A DNA stretch of 64,000 nucleotides. Source: an uncultured Agathobacter sp. Lineage in GTDB: Bacteria; Bacillota; Clostridia; Lachnospirales; Lachnospiraceae. Where the stretch lies: the NCBI GenBank assembly GCA_910587655.1, contig CAJUND010000014.1:1-64000 (forward strand), written 5' to 3'. Positions 1 through 8,698 of this stretch are shown here, piece after piece. Both the position numbers and the translations under genes were made by a program. The notes beneath the pieces were generated by a model. It had not been told where the DNA came from and did not search any database. It saw only the letters and a program-made list of their open reading frames with translations. Every line of letters begins with the position of its first letter. The stretch's first letter is position 1.

Positions 1-100
1 TTTTCTTGAATCTTTCAAGGTTTTTCACTGTTCGGTTGTCAATGTCCGGATTTGCTGTCGATGCTGCTTTATTTTCTCTGCAACAGCGGTTAGCTTATTA
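1..100 (-). other. probable rRNA operon leader (runs off left edge)
   Basis: This is the transcribed stretch downstream of a consensus promoter, read on the minus strand toward the window edge. It has no ORF. It contains text of the kind found before 16S genes in Clostridia (GACATTGACAACCGAACAG followed by ACCTTGAAAG), and a possible stem between GCTGT and ACAGC. The 16S gene itself is not inside the window, so the assignment is inference from promoter strength, the neighbouring tRNAs and the leader text. It could instead be the leader of another stable RNA. Confidence 0.5.
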
Positions 101-129
101 ATATTACCACGATGTAATGTGCTTGTCAA
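101..129 (-). promoter_or_regulatory. strong sigma-A promoter (TTGACA-17-TAATAT)
   Basis: On the minus strand TTGACA (124-129) is followed by exactly 17 bases and TAATAT (101-106). It fires leftward, away from tRNA-Ser(GGA), into a leader without an ORF. The bases around the -10 box (GG-TAATAT) match the tRNA promoter at 487-515, as expected for stable-RNA promoters of one organism. Confidence 0.8.
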
Positions 130-186
130 CACTTTTTTACATCTTTTTTCATTTTTTGTAACTATAGGTAATTCTTACAGTTACAG

Positions 187-276
187 CGGAGAAGGAGGGA
201 TTTGAACCCTCGCGCCGCTATTCACGACCTGCACCCTTTCCAGGGGTGTCCCTTCGGCCAGCTTGGGTACTTCTCC
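187..276 (-). tRNA. tRNA-Ser (anticodon GGA)
   Basis: A 90-nt class II tRNA. The acceptor pairs GGAGAAG with CTTCTCC and has G as discriminator (187). The T-arm carries GGTTCAAATCC, the variable arm is long, and the anticodon loop reads CCT-GGA-AAG. CCA is not encoded. It lies 82 nt downstream of tRNA-Ser(TGA) on the same strand, probably in one transcript. Confidence 0.95.
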
Positions 277-314
277 GTAGTGTGTCAGGCAGTATGCTTA
301 AAGGGTATGACACA

Positions 315-342
315 GAAAAAGAATTCTTTCGAATTCTTTTTC
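315..342 (-). terminator. perfect 12-bp hairpin with GAAA loop between the two tRNAs
   Basis: Arms 315-326 and 331-342 are exact reverse complements (GAAAAAGAATTC and GAATTCTTTTTC). On the transcribed strand the loop is GAAA, a stable GNRA tetraloop, and the stem ends in TTTTTC. It could be a weak terminator or a processing hairpin separating the tRNAs. A second inverted repeat, TGTGTCA (281-287) with TGACACA (308-314), adjoins it. Function is inferred from position only. Confidence 0.55.
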
Positions 343-358
343 AAATACAACTGCCAAG

Positions 359-444
359 CGGAGAGGGTGGGATTCGAACCCACGTGCCCTTGCGGACAAA
401 CGGTTTTCAAGACCGCCTCGTTATGACCACTTCGATACCTCTCC
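359..444 (-). tRNA. tRNA-Ser (anticodon TGA)
   Basis: An 86-nt class II tRNA. The acceptor pairs GGAGAGG with CCTCTCC and has G as discriminator (359). The T-arm carries GGTTCGAATCC, there is a long variable arm, and the anticodon loop reads TCT-TGA-AAA. CCA is not encoded. It is the first gene after the promoter at 487-515. Confidence 0.95.
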
Positions 445-486
445 ATATGATTGTATACTTGTCTGCGCGACTCTGGCGCAAGACAT

Positions 487-515
487 ATATTACCACCTTT
501 ATTTACCTGTGTCAA
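487..515 (-). promoter_or_regulatory. tRNA-Ser promoter (TTGACA-17-TAATAT)
   Basis: On the minus strand TTGACA (510-515), a 17-base spacer and TAATAT (487-492) form a consensus promoter about 40 nt upstream of tRNA-Ser(TGA). It lies in the gap after ispD, so the tRNAs do not depend on readthrough from the housekeeping operon. Confidence 0.85.
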
Positions 516-588
516 CCAGTTTTTTTATTTTTTTCAAAATTGTAGTAAATGCACTGACGCCGTAGAAAAATTTCACCATGAAAATGTG

Positions 589-1296
589 TCAGATGTTACT
601 GTAGATCTCTGCCATCCGCATATCCTCCGGTGTCGTAATCTTAATATTGTAATGACTTCCTTCCACCAGTTTTACCTTTCTGCCTGCAAAATATTCGACA
701 AGCATGGCATCATCCGTAACCTCCAGGTCTGTCATCCCCCGCGCCTGTGCGTCAAAAAACTTCTGATAGGCCAAAAACAGCAAGGGATATGCAAAACACT
801 GCGGTGTCTGCGCTGCGCACATTCTGCTTCTTTCAGGCGTATCTGCCACGTAACCTTCAGCATCTGAAATCTTTATGGTATCCTTTACCGGAACTGCCGG
901 TATACATGCCTTTTCTTTTTCAACGGTTTCCATGCATCTCTCAATCAGGTCTGCAGAAAGAAGCGGTCTTGCACCATCATGGATTAATACATAATCCGCC
1001 CCTTCTGCCGCTTTCAACCCTTCATATACAGATAAAAACCGTTCAGCTCCGCCTGCAACAATCTTCTGTACTTTTTTAAAACCGTATTTACCTACAATTT
1101 CTTTTTTGCAGAAAGAAACGTCCTTTGGCCCTGCAACAAGGATTACAGAATCAGCCGCGCTCTTTTCAAATGCCTGAAGACTGTAATATATTACCGGATA
1201 TTTTCCAAGCATCATATACTGCTTGGGTATGTCGCTGTGCATCCTGCTGCCGGAACCTGCCGACAAAACGATTGCGGTAAATTTTTTTTGATTCAT
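589..1296 (-). CDS. ispD: 2-C-methyl-D-erythritol 4-phosphate cytidylyltransferase
   Basis: This cytosolic enzyme of the non-mevalonate isoprenoid pathway joins MEP to CTP to give CDP-ME. The 235-residue protein has the usual family length and carries the nucleotide-binding LSAGSGSRM at the N-terminus, IHDGARP near residue 100, VKDT, QTPQCF, TDDA and the C-terminal NIKITTPED. The ATG overlaps the tsaD stop by one base, and GGGAG lies 9 nt upstream inside tsaD, so the two are translationally linked. It is the last gene of the minus-strand run. No clear terminator is visible before the tRNA promoter. Confidence 0.95.
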   Translation of the reverse strand: MNQKKFTAIVLSAGSGSRMHSDIPKQYMMLGKYPVIYYSLQAFEKSAADSVILVAGPKDVSFCKKEIVGKYGFKKVQKIVAGGAERFLSVYEGLKAAEGADYVLIHDGARPLLSADLIERCMETVEKEKACIPAVPVKDTIKISDAEGYVADTPERSRMCAAQTPQCFAYPLLFLAYQKFFDAQARGMTDLEVTDDAMLVEYFAGRKVKLVEGSHYNIKITTPEDMRMAEIYSNI

Positions 1297-2342
1297 CAGC
1301 TTTCTCCCAGTTTCAGATTTGGCACTGCATTCAGGTCAAGTCCTGCACGTTTTCCGGCAATGAAGTCATAATAAGCCGCCGCGCCAATCATTGCGGCATT
1401 GTCTGTACAAAGCAGCGGTGACGGATGGTAAAAATGTACGCCTTCCTGTATGCACATCTGCTCCATTGCCGCACGTATTGTTCCATTGGAGGCAACCCCT
1501 CCGGCAACTGCAAATTTGTCCATATGGTATTCCCTGACTGCGTTTCTTGCGTGTTCCACCAGTACATCCGTAACGGACTGCTGGAAGGACGCAGCAACAT
1601 CCGCCTGTACAATCGGTATATTTTTCATCCGGCAGCCATTCAGGTAATTGAGCACTGCGGATTTAAGTCCGCTGAAGCTGAAATCATATTCACCGTCTGC
1701 AATCTTTGCGCGAGGAAACGCTATGGCATCCGGTTTCCCCTCATGTGACACTTTTTCTATTTTGGGTCCTCCGGGATAGCCCAGCCCGATGGCACGCGCT
1801 ACTTTGTCGAACGCCTCGCCTGCGGCATCATCCCTTGTCCGTCCGAGAATCTGGTATTTGCCATAGTCCGTCACTTTAACCAGATGCGTATGCCCCCCTG
1901 ATACAACAAGACATAAAAACGGAGGCTCAAGCTCTGGATTTTCGATATAATTTGCACTGATATGCCCCTCTATGTGATGGACCCCAACCAGCGGAAGCTG
2001 TCTGGCATAACTGATTGCCTTTGCAGCTGCCACACCAACCAGAAGTGCCCCGACAAGCCCCGGTCCGTATGTAACCGCAACTGCATCCATGTCATCGAGC
2101 GTCATCCCTGCATCAGAGAGGGCCTGTTCAATCACCTGGTTGATTTTTTCAATATGCCTGCGGGAGGCTATTTCGGGAACAACGCCCCCGTACAGTGTAT
2201 GGTCTGCAATCTGTGAATAAATAATGTTTGACAGCACACTGCGGCCATTTTCCACAACTGCTGCAGCCGTCTCATCACACGAACTTTCGATGGCAAGTAT
2301 CCGGACTGTGCGTCCCTTTCCCAACTGTTCATTCATCGTCAT
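1296..2342 (-). CDS. tsaD: tRNA N6-adenosine threonylcarbamoyltransferase
   Basis: TsaD transfers the threonylcarbamoyl group to A37 of ANN-decoding tRNAs, working with TsaB and TsaE, both encoded upstream in the same run. The 348-residue protein shows the ASKHA start ILAIESSCDETAAAVV, the metal-binding HHIEGH motif near residue 115, VSGGHTHLV, and the late FAVAGGVASNGTIR and CTDNAAMIGAA motifs. Two ATGs are possible; the first (2342) has AGAAGGA about 11 nt upstream and is preferred. It overlaps the preceding gene by 14 nt. Confidence 0.95.
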   Translation of the reverse strand: MTMNEQLGKGRTVRILAIESSCDETAAAVVENGRSVLSNIIYSQIADHTLYGGVVPEIASRRHIEKINQVIEQALSDAGMTLDDMDAVAVTYGPGLVGALLVGVAAAKAISYARQLPLVGVHHIEGHISANYIENPELEPPFLCLVVSGGHTHLVKVTDYGKYQILGRTRDDAAGEAFDKVARAIGLGYPGGPKIEKVSHEGKPDAIAFPRAKIADGEYDFSFSGLKSAVLNYLNGCRMKNIPIVQADVAASFQQSVTDVLVEHARNAVREYHMDKFAVAGGVASNGTIRAAMEQMCIQEGVHFYHPSPLLCTDNAAMIGAAAYYDFIAGKRAGLDLNAVPNLKLGES

Positions 2343-2916
2343 CTATGTTTTTTCCTTCTACCTGGTAATAGGTAATAATTTTCCATCTGCCGGCTGCATC
2401 CTTCCGGAGCACATACATCTGGTAGGTTCTTGAATACTCTTTCTTTTCTTTTATAAAGTAGGACGCCTGCACATATGCCAGCGAATCACCTTTTTTCTTA
2501 TCTGTCACAAACCGGACGTCTTCCGTGTCACAGACTCTCATCTGGCTGATTTTTCTGGAGTGGTCATCATAATCCTTTACATCTGCCGCAATGGAAGCCT
2601 TTAACTGGTCTTTGGGATTGTTCTGTACAAGTTCATCGTCAAACAGCTTCTGCGCCTGCACTACCAGACTGTCAAGCTCGCTGTCTGTGTATTCTTCCTT
2701 ATAATAGCAGGAAATAAACTGGTTATAAAGCTTAACAACAGCCCTTGGCGTTTTCGGATAATTGTCATCCAGATTACGCGTAATCAGCTTCTGTACCTTT
2801 GTCAGGTTTCCGTTTTCCCCGGAATTCGCATCCGAACGGATTTTTACATAATAAAATCCTCCGCAAAGTGATGCTATCAGAACCAGTGCGATTATTACAA
2901 TACCCGTTTTTTTCAT
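2329..2916 (-). CDS. conserved membrane-anchored protein of unknown function
   Basis: The 195-residue protein begins with an uncleaved-looking anchor (MKKTGIVIIALVLIASLCGG) and then has a soluble, charged domain that should face outside. There is no lipobox followed by a typical tail, although a Cys occurs at residue 18. The domain ends in a beta-rich stretch (AYVQASYFIKEKKEYSRTYQ) that resembles small NTF2-like or DUF6715-type extracellular domains; that similarity is from memory and weak. It sits between rnz and tsaD, overlapping tsaD by 14 nt, so it is cotranscribed with housekeeping genes. Its role is unknown. Confidence 0.8.
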   Translation of the reverse strand: MKKTGIVIIALVLIASLCGGFYYVKIRSDANSGENGNLTKVQKLITRNLDDNYPKTPRAVVKLYNQFISCYYKEEYTDSELDSLVVQAQKLFDDELVQNNPKDQLKASIAADVKDYDDHSRKISQMRVCDTEDVRFVTDKKKGDSLAYVQASYFIKEKKEYSRTYQMYVLRKDAAGRWKIITYYQVEGKNIDDDE

Positions 2917-2919
2917 ATG

Positions 2920-3831
2920 TCACTCCTCCAAAAACACAAGTTCTGTGCTTTTTCCGTCCTTCCCCAGGTGCGCATTGGAGAAAATTTCGCGTACCTGCGG
3001 CATATAGCTTTCGCCTTTTACCAGTGACGGGGAAAAGTGTGTCAGCCACAGTTCTTTAACCCCGGCACGTTTTGCAAGCTCTGCTGCTTCATAAAACGTC
3101 ATGTGCTTGTACTGTTTTGCTTTTGCCAGTTTTTCTTTTTCGGCATACATTCCTTCACAGATAAATAAATCGGACTCCTGCGCCGCCTGTACAATGGAAT
3201 CCACCGGGCGGGTGTCGGTGCAGTAGGTTACTTTCAGTCCTTTTCTTTCAGGTCCTAAAACCATCGGGGGACTGTAAACGGTTCCGTCCAGCTCAATCGT
3301 CTCCCCTTTCTGCAGGCGGTTCCACAGCTTCATCGGTATCTGCTGTTCTTTTGCACGCTCGACAGAAAATTTTCCTGCCCGCTTAATCTCTACGGAATAC
3401 CCATAACATACGACGTTATGCTTTACACGGAATGCATGGATATGGTATCCGTTTATTTCTATATATTCATCCTGTTCGCCCAGTTCCATACATGTGATTT
3501 CAAACGGCAGTTCCGGGGCAATGGTCCGAAGCGCTGTTACAACACGGGTCAGTCCCCTGGGTCCGATTACCGTAAGCGGCTCGGTCCGCTCTGCATTTCC
3601 CATGGTAAGAAGCAATCCCGGCAGACCGCTGATATGGTCTGCGTGAAAATGGGTGACACAGAGAATGTCAATGGATTTAAATCCAAGTCCCGCCTCCTTT
3701 ACTGCAACCTGCGTTCCTTCCCCGCAGTCAATCAGAAGACTGCTTCCGTTATATCTGAGCATAAGCGACGTCAGCCACCTGTACGGCAGCGGCATCATGC
3801 CTGCTGTTCCTAATAAACATACATCCAACAT
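2920..3831 (-). CDS. rnz: ribonuclease Z (tRNA 3'-processing endonuclease)
   Basis: The metallo-beta-lactamase-fold nuclease removes 3' trailers from tRNA precursors, which matters here because the two nearby tRNA-Ser genes do not encode CCA. The 303-residue protein has the normal bacterial length. The zinc motif THFHADHISGLPG lies at about residues 60-72. GPRGLTR, the exosite region, CTDTRP and the C-terminal LTHFSPS supply the other ligands. The start codon has AAGGGAAG upstream. It is cotranscribed with rimI upstream and the anchored protein downstream. Confidence 0.93.
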   Translation of the reverse strand: MLDVCLLGTAGMMPLPYRWLTSLMLRYNGSSLLIDCGEGTQVAVKEAGLGFKSIDILCVTHFHADHISGLPGLLLTMGNAERTEPLTVIGPRGLTRVVTALRTIAPELPFEITCMELGEQDEYIEINGYHIHAFRVKHNVVCYGYSVEIKRAGKFSVERAKEQQIPMKLWNRLQKGETIELDGTVYSPPMVLGPERKGLKVTYCTDTRPVDSIVQAAQESDLFICEGMYAEKEKLAKAKQYKHMTFYEAAELAKRAGVKELWLTHFSPSLVKGESYMPQVREIFSNAHLGKDGKSTELVFLEE

Positions 3832-3846
3832 AATTCTTCCCTTGTC

Positions 3847-4311
3847 TTATCCCTGACGGAAAATGACACATTCCATAATATCTGCATCCTCACGGGGAAA
3901 CTGGTAAAAGTTTTTCCGGATTCCCAGTCTCACAAATCCCGCACTCTGGTATACATGCCGCGCCGGCTCGTTACTGCTGCGGACTTCAAGAACGATTCTT
4001 TCCAGTCCGTGTTCTTTCGCCCACTGCTTCATGGCTTCCACCAGTTTTTTTCCGGTTCCCTGATTACGGAATTTTTCTGCAACTGCCACATTAGTGATTT
4101 CCCCTTCCGGTGAAGAGATATACATACCGGCATAGCCGGCAGTTACCAATGTTTTTTCAGATTCCTGCGCTGCTTCTGCAACAAGAAATACAGCATTGGT
4201 ATCCTTTACGGCATCCGCAAATGCCGCCTCGCTCCACGGCCGGGAAAAACATTCCTTCTCAATAGCCGCAACTGCGGAAACATCCTCCGGCGTCATCTGC
4301 CGTATTCTCAT
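3847..4311 (-). CDS. rimI: ribosomal protein S18-alanine N-acetyltransferase
   Basis: A GNAT-fold acetyltransferase of 154 residues. The acetyl-CoA loop reads VAEKFRNQGTGKKLVEAM, and LEVRSSNEPARHVYQSAGF matches the RimI signature. In E. coli RimI acetylates the N-terminus of ribosomal protein S18. Its place directly after tsaB, overlapping its stop in an ATGA, is the usual Firmicutes order tsaE-tsaB-rimI. The actual substrate here is not shown by the sequence. Confidence 0.92.
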   Translation of the reverse strand: MRIRQMTPEDVSAVAAIEKECFSRPWSEAAFADAVKDTNAVFLVAEAAQESEKTLVTAGYAGMYISSPEGEITNVAVAEKFRNQGTGKKLVEAMKQWAKEHGLERIVLEVRSSNEPARHVYQSAGFVRLGIRKNFYQFPREDADIMECVIFRQG

Positions 4312-5021
4312 ATCTGAAAACTGCGCTCCTTTTCCTGTCTTTCCCGCTCCGCCTGTGAAAGCCTTAAATATTCCGGCTTATGGTCTTTTGCATCTTCCGC
4401 CTTCCCTTCACGGTATAGTATTTCCCCAAGCACGGCAACCCCTGCGGCCCTTTGTCTGTTACAGTGCGCAGGCGCAAATGCAAAGGGTACGGAAATGTGG
4501 GTTTTTATATATTCTTCAAACACAGGAACCCCGTCCCCAAGGAACGTGATTTTTCTGTTTAGTTTATCTGCTTTTTCTATGATTTCACTGATAGCAACGG
4601 CACACTGCGGAAGTATGGTATGCAGCATCCCGTCGGTAAATTCATAAAGTCCGGTATAGGTCTGCTGCCTGCGCGCGTCCATCAGCGGACAGATAATATC
4701 CGAACTTCCCCAGAGGTTACAGGCAAGTGCATCAACTGTCGGAACGGAAACTATTTTTTTATCCAGTGCGAGCGCAAGTCCCTTGGCTGTCGCCGAACCA
4801 ATCCGAAGACCGGTAAATGAACCGGGACCTGCTGCAACTGCAATCACATCCACGGTTTTTAAGTCCAGTTCTGTCATCCGCACCAGTTCATCCAGCATGG
4901 GAAGAAGTGTCTGTGAATGTGTTTTTTTGTAATTGATGGTATATTCTCCAAGCAGCTGCCCGTTTTCCGTGACAGCCACACTTGCAACAAGTCCTGAACT
5001 GTCAAGTGCCAGTATTTTCAT
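4308..5021 (-). CDS. tsaB: tRNA threonylcarbamoyladenosine biosynthesis protein TsaB
   Basis: TsaB is the ASKHA-fold partner that binds TsaD and TsaE in the t6A transferase complex. The protein starts MKILALDSSG and carries AAGPGSFTGLRIG near residue 65, as in the family. An upstream in-frame extension to 5165 exists but runs over the tsaE 3' end; the ATG at 5021 has AAGGGG about 9 nt upstream and gives the normal length (237 aa). It overlaps rimI by 4 nt. Confidence 0.93.
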   Translation of the reverse strand: MKILALDSSGLVASVAVTENGQLLGEYTINYKKTHSQTLLPMLDELVRMTELDLKTVDVIAVAAGPGSFTGLRIGSATAKGLALALDKKIVSVPTVDALACNLWGSSDIICPLMDARRQQTYTGLYEFTDGMLHTILPQCAVAISEIIEKADKLNRKITFLGDGVPVFEEYIKTHISVPFAFAPAHCNRQRAAGVAVLGEILYREGKAEDAKDHKPEYLRLSQAERERQEKERSFQI

Positions 5022-5047
5022 TTCCCAACCCCTTATCTCTTTACGGC

Positions 5048-5497
5048 TTACCCTGTCATATCGCAGATTCTGATTCTGCGATAATCGGCACCTTTTTCCA
5101 GTTCTTTTTCGATGGTGATTTCCATCCGGTTTTCCGGCAGGATTTCTTTTATCAGATCCGCCCATTCCACCAGCGTAAAACCGTCCCCGTAAAAGTAATC
5201 CTCATACCCGATCTCATCCATCTCCCCGACGTCCCCAATCCGGTACACATCAAAATGGTAAAGCGGCATCCTGCCCTCTTCGTAAATCTGCACAATGGTA
5301 AAGGTCGGGCTGCTTACCGGACCTCTGATCCCAAGCCCGTCAGCTATCCCCTGGGTAAGAACTGTTTTTCCGGTACCCAGATCCCCCAGCACGGTACAGA
5401 CAGTGCCTGGTACTGCTTTCTGCCCGATTTGCCTGCCCAGGGCGAACGTTTCTTCTGCTGAAAATGTTTCTTTTACTGTTATTTTATGATTATGCAT
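5048..5497 (-). CDS. tsaE: tRNA threonylcarbamoyladenosine biosynthesis ATPase TsaE
   Basis: A P-loop ATPase of 149 residues that drives turnover of the TsaBDE complex. The Walker A motif GDLGTGKT is near residue 42, followed by SSPTF, YHFDVYRI and the VEWAD motif near residue 125, all typical of TsaE. GGCAGG lies upstream of the ATG. Only 26 nt separate it from tsaB. The fourth t6A gene (tsaC/sua5) is not in the window. Confidence 0.93.
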   Translation of the reverse strand: MHNHKITVKETFSAEETFALGRQIGQKAVPGTVCTVLGDLGTGKTVLTQGIADGLGIRGPVSSPTFTIVQIYEEGRMPLYHFDVYRIGDVGEMDEIGYEDYFYGDGFTLVEWADLIKEILPENRMEITIEKELEKGADYRRIRICDMTG

Positions 5498-5515
5498 GAA
5501 ACACCTGCCCCTGAC

Positions 5516-6016
5516 TTATGCTTTCAGCTTTAACCGGAAACGCTCCAGTTTCTTTTCCGCAATTTCCTTAAATCCTGCATACTGCTCCCCAATCTGTTCC
5601 ATGGGAATGATATATGCGTTAATCCGGTTTGTGTAAATCAGAATCTGGTTTTTATTTGAAATAATCTTATATACTGCGTCCCACGGCAGTTCACCGGATT
5701 CTTCATTTTGTGTTACATGTATCTGTTCCTCAGATACTTCATAATGAAGCTCGTTTGCCAGCACCTCGTTTGTCTTCAGGGTCGCCTTTGCACGGAACCA
5801 GAAGGACACCGGCATATAAAACCAGAATAAAAGTCCGACTGCAATATACAAAAAGGTATATTCAAATGACTTCTCACCAAAGGTGACTTTCGCCATTACA
5901 AATGCAAGAATCCCAAGTATCACGGATACCCATCCCTGCAGTCCTGTGTAAGCCTGGTATATGTTGAATCTGTACAGGTCCTTTTCCTGCAGTTTTACGT
6001 TAAATGCTACTTTCAT
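5516..6016 (-). CDS. YcxB-like membrane protein
   Basis: A 166-residue protein with two adjacent membrane spans (about residues 28-45 and 50-70) and a C-terminal cytosolic domain. In that domain YEVSEEQIHVTQ, LPWDAVYKIISNKNQILIYTN and AYIIPMEQ match the YcxB-like C-terminal pattern. The function of this family is unknown. It sits 18 nt upstream of tsaE and 56 nt downstream of tex, so it is probably part of the same transcript. Confidence 0.75.
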   Translation of the reverse strand: MKVAFNVKLQEKDLYRFNIYQAYTGLQGWVSVILGILAFVMAKVTFGEKSFEYTFLYIAVGLLFWFYMPVSFWFRAKATLKTNEVLANELHYEVSEEQIHVTQNEESGELPWDAVYKIISNKNQILIYTNRINAYIIPMEQIGEQYAGFKEIAEKKLERFRLKLKA

Positions 6017-6072
6017 CTGTCTGTTTTACTCCACTTCTATATTATACCATCTTTTGCCGGAAAAAGAAAGAA

Positions 6073-8214
6073 CTACTGCTTCATGCTTAACTGGATTCTT
6101 TGTTTTTTCAGGTCAACGCTCAGCACTTTTACTTCCACGATATCCCCGACGCTTACCGCCTCAAGCGGATGCTTAATGTAACGGTCGCAGATCTGGGAAA
6201 TATGCACAAGCCCGTCCTGGTGAACGCCAATATCCACAAATGCTCCGAAATCTATGACATTGCGGACAGTTCCTTTTAATACCATACCCGGCGTCAAATC
6301 TTTCATTTCCAGAACATCACTGCGCAAAATCGGTTTCGGCATATCCTCACGCGGATCCCTTGCCGGTTTTTCCAGTTCTTTTACGATATCACGCAGTGTC
6401 AGTTCTCCGATTCCGAGTTCTTCTGCAAGCTTTTTGTAACCGCTTATTTTTTTGGAAATTCCCGCCACGCTGCGGCTGCTGACATCGGAAAGTGTGTAGC
6501 CGAGCCTGGCAAGAAGCTCTTTGGTTGCCGCATAGGATTCGGGATGCACACCCGTGGCATCCAGCGGATTTTTCCCGCCCGTAATCCGCATAAACCCGGC
6601 GCACTGTTCATAGGCTTTCGGACCGAGTTTTGCCACTTTAAGAAGCTGGGAACGCGAGGTGAATTTTCCGTTTTCCTCGCGGTAGCTGACGATATTTTTT
6701 GCAATGGCTTTGCTGATACCGGAAATGTATTCCAGCAGGGGCGCCGATGCTGTATTTAAGTCCACTCCGACTTTGTTTACGCAGTCCTCCACAACGCCTC
6801 CTAATGCCTCGCTGAGTTTTTTCTGATTCATGTCATGCTGGTACTGTCCGACTCCTATGGATTTCGGGTCGATTTTTACAAGCTCCGCCAGCGGATCCTG
6901 CAGACGCCTTGCCATGGATGCAGCGCTTCTCTGCCCCACATCAAAATTCGGAAATTCCTCTGTGGCAAGCTTGCTTGCGGAATATACGGATGCTCCCGCT
7001 TCGTTTACAATGATGTACTGTACTGTCACCGGGATTTCCTTTAAAAGTTCTACGATAATCTGTTCAGACTCCCTGGAAGCCGTACCGTTTCCAAGGGAAA
7101 TCAGGGTGATGTGGTACTTTGATATCAGCTTCTTTAAAACTGCCTTTGCCTCTTCCACTTTATTCTGCGGGGCTGTCGGATAAATCACGGTGGTATCAAG
7201 AACCCTTCCGGTACTGTCCACCACGGCAAGCTTGCATCCGGTCCGAAACGCCGGGTCCCAGCCCAGCACTACCTGCCCGGCAATCGGCGGCTGCATGAGA
7301 AGCTGCTGTAAATTTTTACCGAAGACCCTGATGGCGCCGTCTTCTGCTTTTTCTGTCAGGTCATTGCGGATTTCGCGCTCGATTGCAGGAGCAATCAGGC
7401 GTTCATAGGCATCTGCTGCCGCTTCTTTTAAAACCTGCGCGGTTTCTGCCTGCGAATCTGTAATCATCTGTTTTTCCAGATAACGGATAATATCTTCTTC
7501 CGGCGCTTCCGCCTTTACGGTAAGAAATTTTTCTTTTTCGCCGCGGTTAATTGCAAGAATCCGGTGCCCTGCCACTTTGGAAAGCGCATCATCAAATTCG
7601 TAATACATTTCGTAGACCGACTCCGCCTCTTTGTCCTTTGCATTTGACAGGAGACGGCCCTTTTTTACGGTAAGGTCCCTGATATATGTCCGGTATTCGG
7701 CATTGTCGGAAATATATTCCGCCAGGATGTCCCTTGCGCCGGAAAGAGCATCCTCTGCGCTTTCCACGCCTTTTTCCTCATCTATGTATTTTGCCGCCTC
7801 TTCCATAAGGGGGGTTTTTAGCATCTGGAGCATAATTATGTTTGCAAGCGGCTCCAGTCCCTTTTCTTTTGCGACCGTGGCACGGGTACGCCGCTTCGGA
7901 CGGTACGGACGATATAAATCATCCACCGCCACCTGTGTTTCCGCTGCAAGTATCTGTTCACGCAGTTCTTCTGTCAGTTTGCCCTGTTCTTCGATGGAGG
8001 CCAGCACGGTTTCCTTTTTTTCTTCCAGGTTCCTCAGATATGCCAGACGGTCGTTTAAATTACGCAGAACTTCATCGTCAAGCGCCCCGGTTGCCTCTTT
8101 GCGGTAACGCGCGATAAAAGGTATGGTGCATCCTTCATCTATCAGTTTTACTGCGGCATCCGCCTGTCCCTTTTTTATTCCAAGCTCCTCTGCTATTTTT
8201 GCAATGATATCCAT
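6073..8214 (-). CDS. tex: Tex-family RNA-binding transcription accessory protein
   Basis: A 713-residue protein with the complete Tex layout: an N-terminal helical domain, a YqgF/RuvC-like domain (GWDPAFRTGCKLAVVD near residue 330), helix-hairpin-helix motifs (VDLNTASAPLLEYISGI) and a C-terminal S1 RNA-binding domain (GMVLKGTVRNVIDFGAFVD to QLSMKQ). Tex proteins bind nucleic acids and affect transcription and toxin expression in other bacteria; the role in this organism is not shown. It may be the first gene of the minus-strand run to ispD. Its upstream gap (8215-8323) separates it from the divergent gene at 8324. Confidence 0.93.
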   Translation of the reverse strand: MDIIAKIAEELGIKKGQADAAVKLIDEGCTIPFIARYRKEATGALDDEVLRNLNDRLAYLRNLEEKKETVLASIEEQGKLTEELREQILAAETQVAVDDLYRPYRPKRRTRATVAKEKGLEPLANIIMLQMLKTPLMEEAAKYIDEEKGVESAEDALSGARDILAEYISDNAEYRTYIRDLTVKKGRLLSNAKDKEAESVYEMYYEFDDALSKVAGHRILAINRGEKEKFLTVKAEAPEEDIIRYLEKQMITDSQAETAQVLKEAAADAYERLIAPAIEREIRNDLTEKAEDGAIRVFGKNLQQLLMQPPIAGQVVLGWDPAFRTGCKLAVVDSTGRVLDTTVIYPTAPQNKVEEAKAVLKKLISKYHITLISLGNGTASRESEQIIVELLKEIPVTVQYIIVNEAGASVYSASKLATEEFPNFDVGQRSAASMARRLQDPLAELVKIDPKSIGVGQYQHDMNQKKLSEALGGVVEDCVNKVGVDLNTASAPLLEYISGISKAIAKNIVSYREENGKFTSRSQLLKVAKLGPKAYEQCAGFMRITGGKNPLDATGVHPESYAATKELLARLGYTLSDVSSRSVAGISKKISGYKKLAEELGIGELTLRDIVKELEKPARDPREDMPKPILRSDVLEMKDLTPGMVLKGTVRNVIDFGAFVDIGVHQDGLVHISQICDRYIKHPLEAVSVGDIVEVKVLSVDLKKQRIQLSMKQ

Positions 8215-8323
8215 AAAAATTCCCTTTCAAACAAATTTCATAACTTTTTTACTTTTCCTATTATACATGAAGTGCTAAAATGAAATCAAGTATGTTATTT
8301 ATTACAGTTCGCGGAGGCATCAA

Positions 8324-8698
8324 ATGAATACTTATACTCAGTTTACCGGCACGGCAGGACATTCCAACCAGATGGAAACGGCATCCCTGACGCTTGCCGT
8401 GGTTGCGATGATCAGCTGCTTTTTCCCATATATATCCCTGCCCTGCGGGGCTGTGGCAATTATTTTTGCCACGCTCTCCCGCGGCGGACAGATGCAGTAC
8501 GGCACGAAAGCGCTGACCGGCATGATTCTTGGCATTACTGCGCTTTCTGTTACCATTGTGCTCTACGCTTCTGCATTTGCGTTCATATATGTGGAATATG
8601 GAAGTATTGAGGCATTTTTGAAAGCTTATTCAGAAATGTCCGGCATGGATTATAACGACCTTATGCAGCAGATTATGCCATCAACGCAGTTCCCGTAA
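8324..8698 (+). CDS. small membrane protein, DUF4190-like
   Basis: A 124-residue protein with two hydrophobic segments (about residues 22-48 and 62-88) joined by a loop with RGGQMQYGTKALTGMILG, the pattern of DUF4190-type proteins. The acidic tail (YNDLMQQIMP) lies outside the membrane. GGAGG is 6 nt upstream of the ATG. The 3' end overlaps the convergent gene at 8673 by 26 nt. Function unknown. Confidence 0.7.
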   Translation: MNTYTQFTGTAGHSNQMETASLTLAVVAMISCFFPYISLPCGAVAIIFATLSRGGQMQYGTKALTGMILGITALSVTIVLYASAFAFIYVEYGSIEAFLKAYSEMSGMDYNDLMQQIMPSTQFP

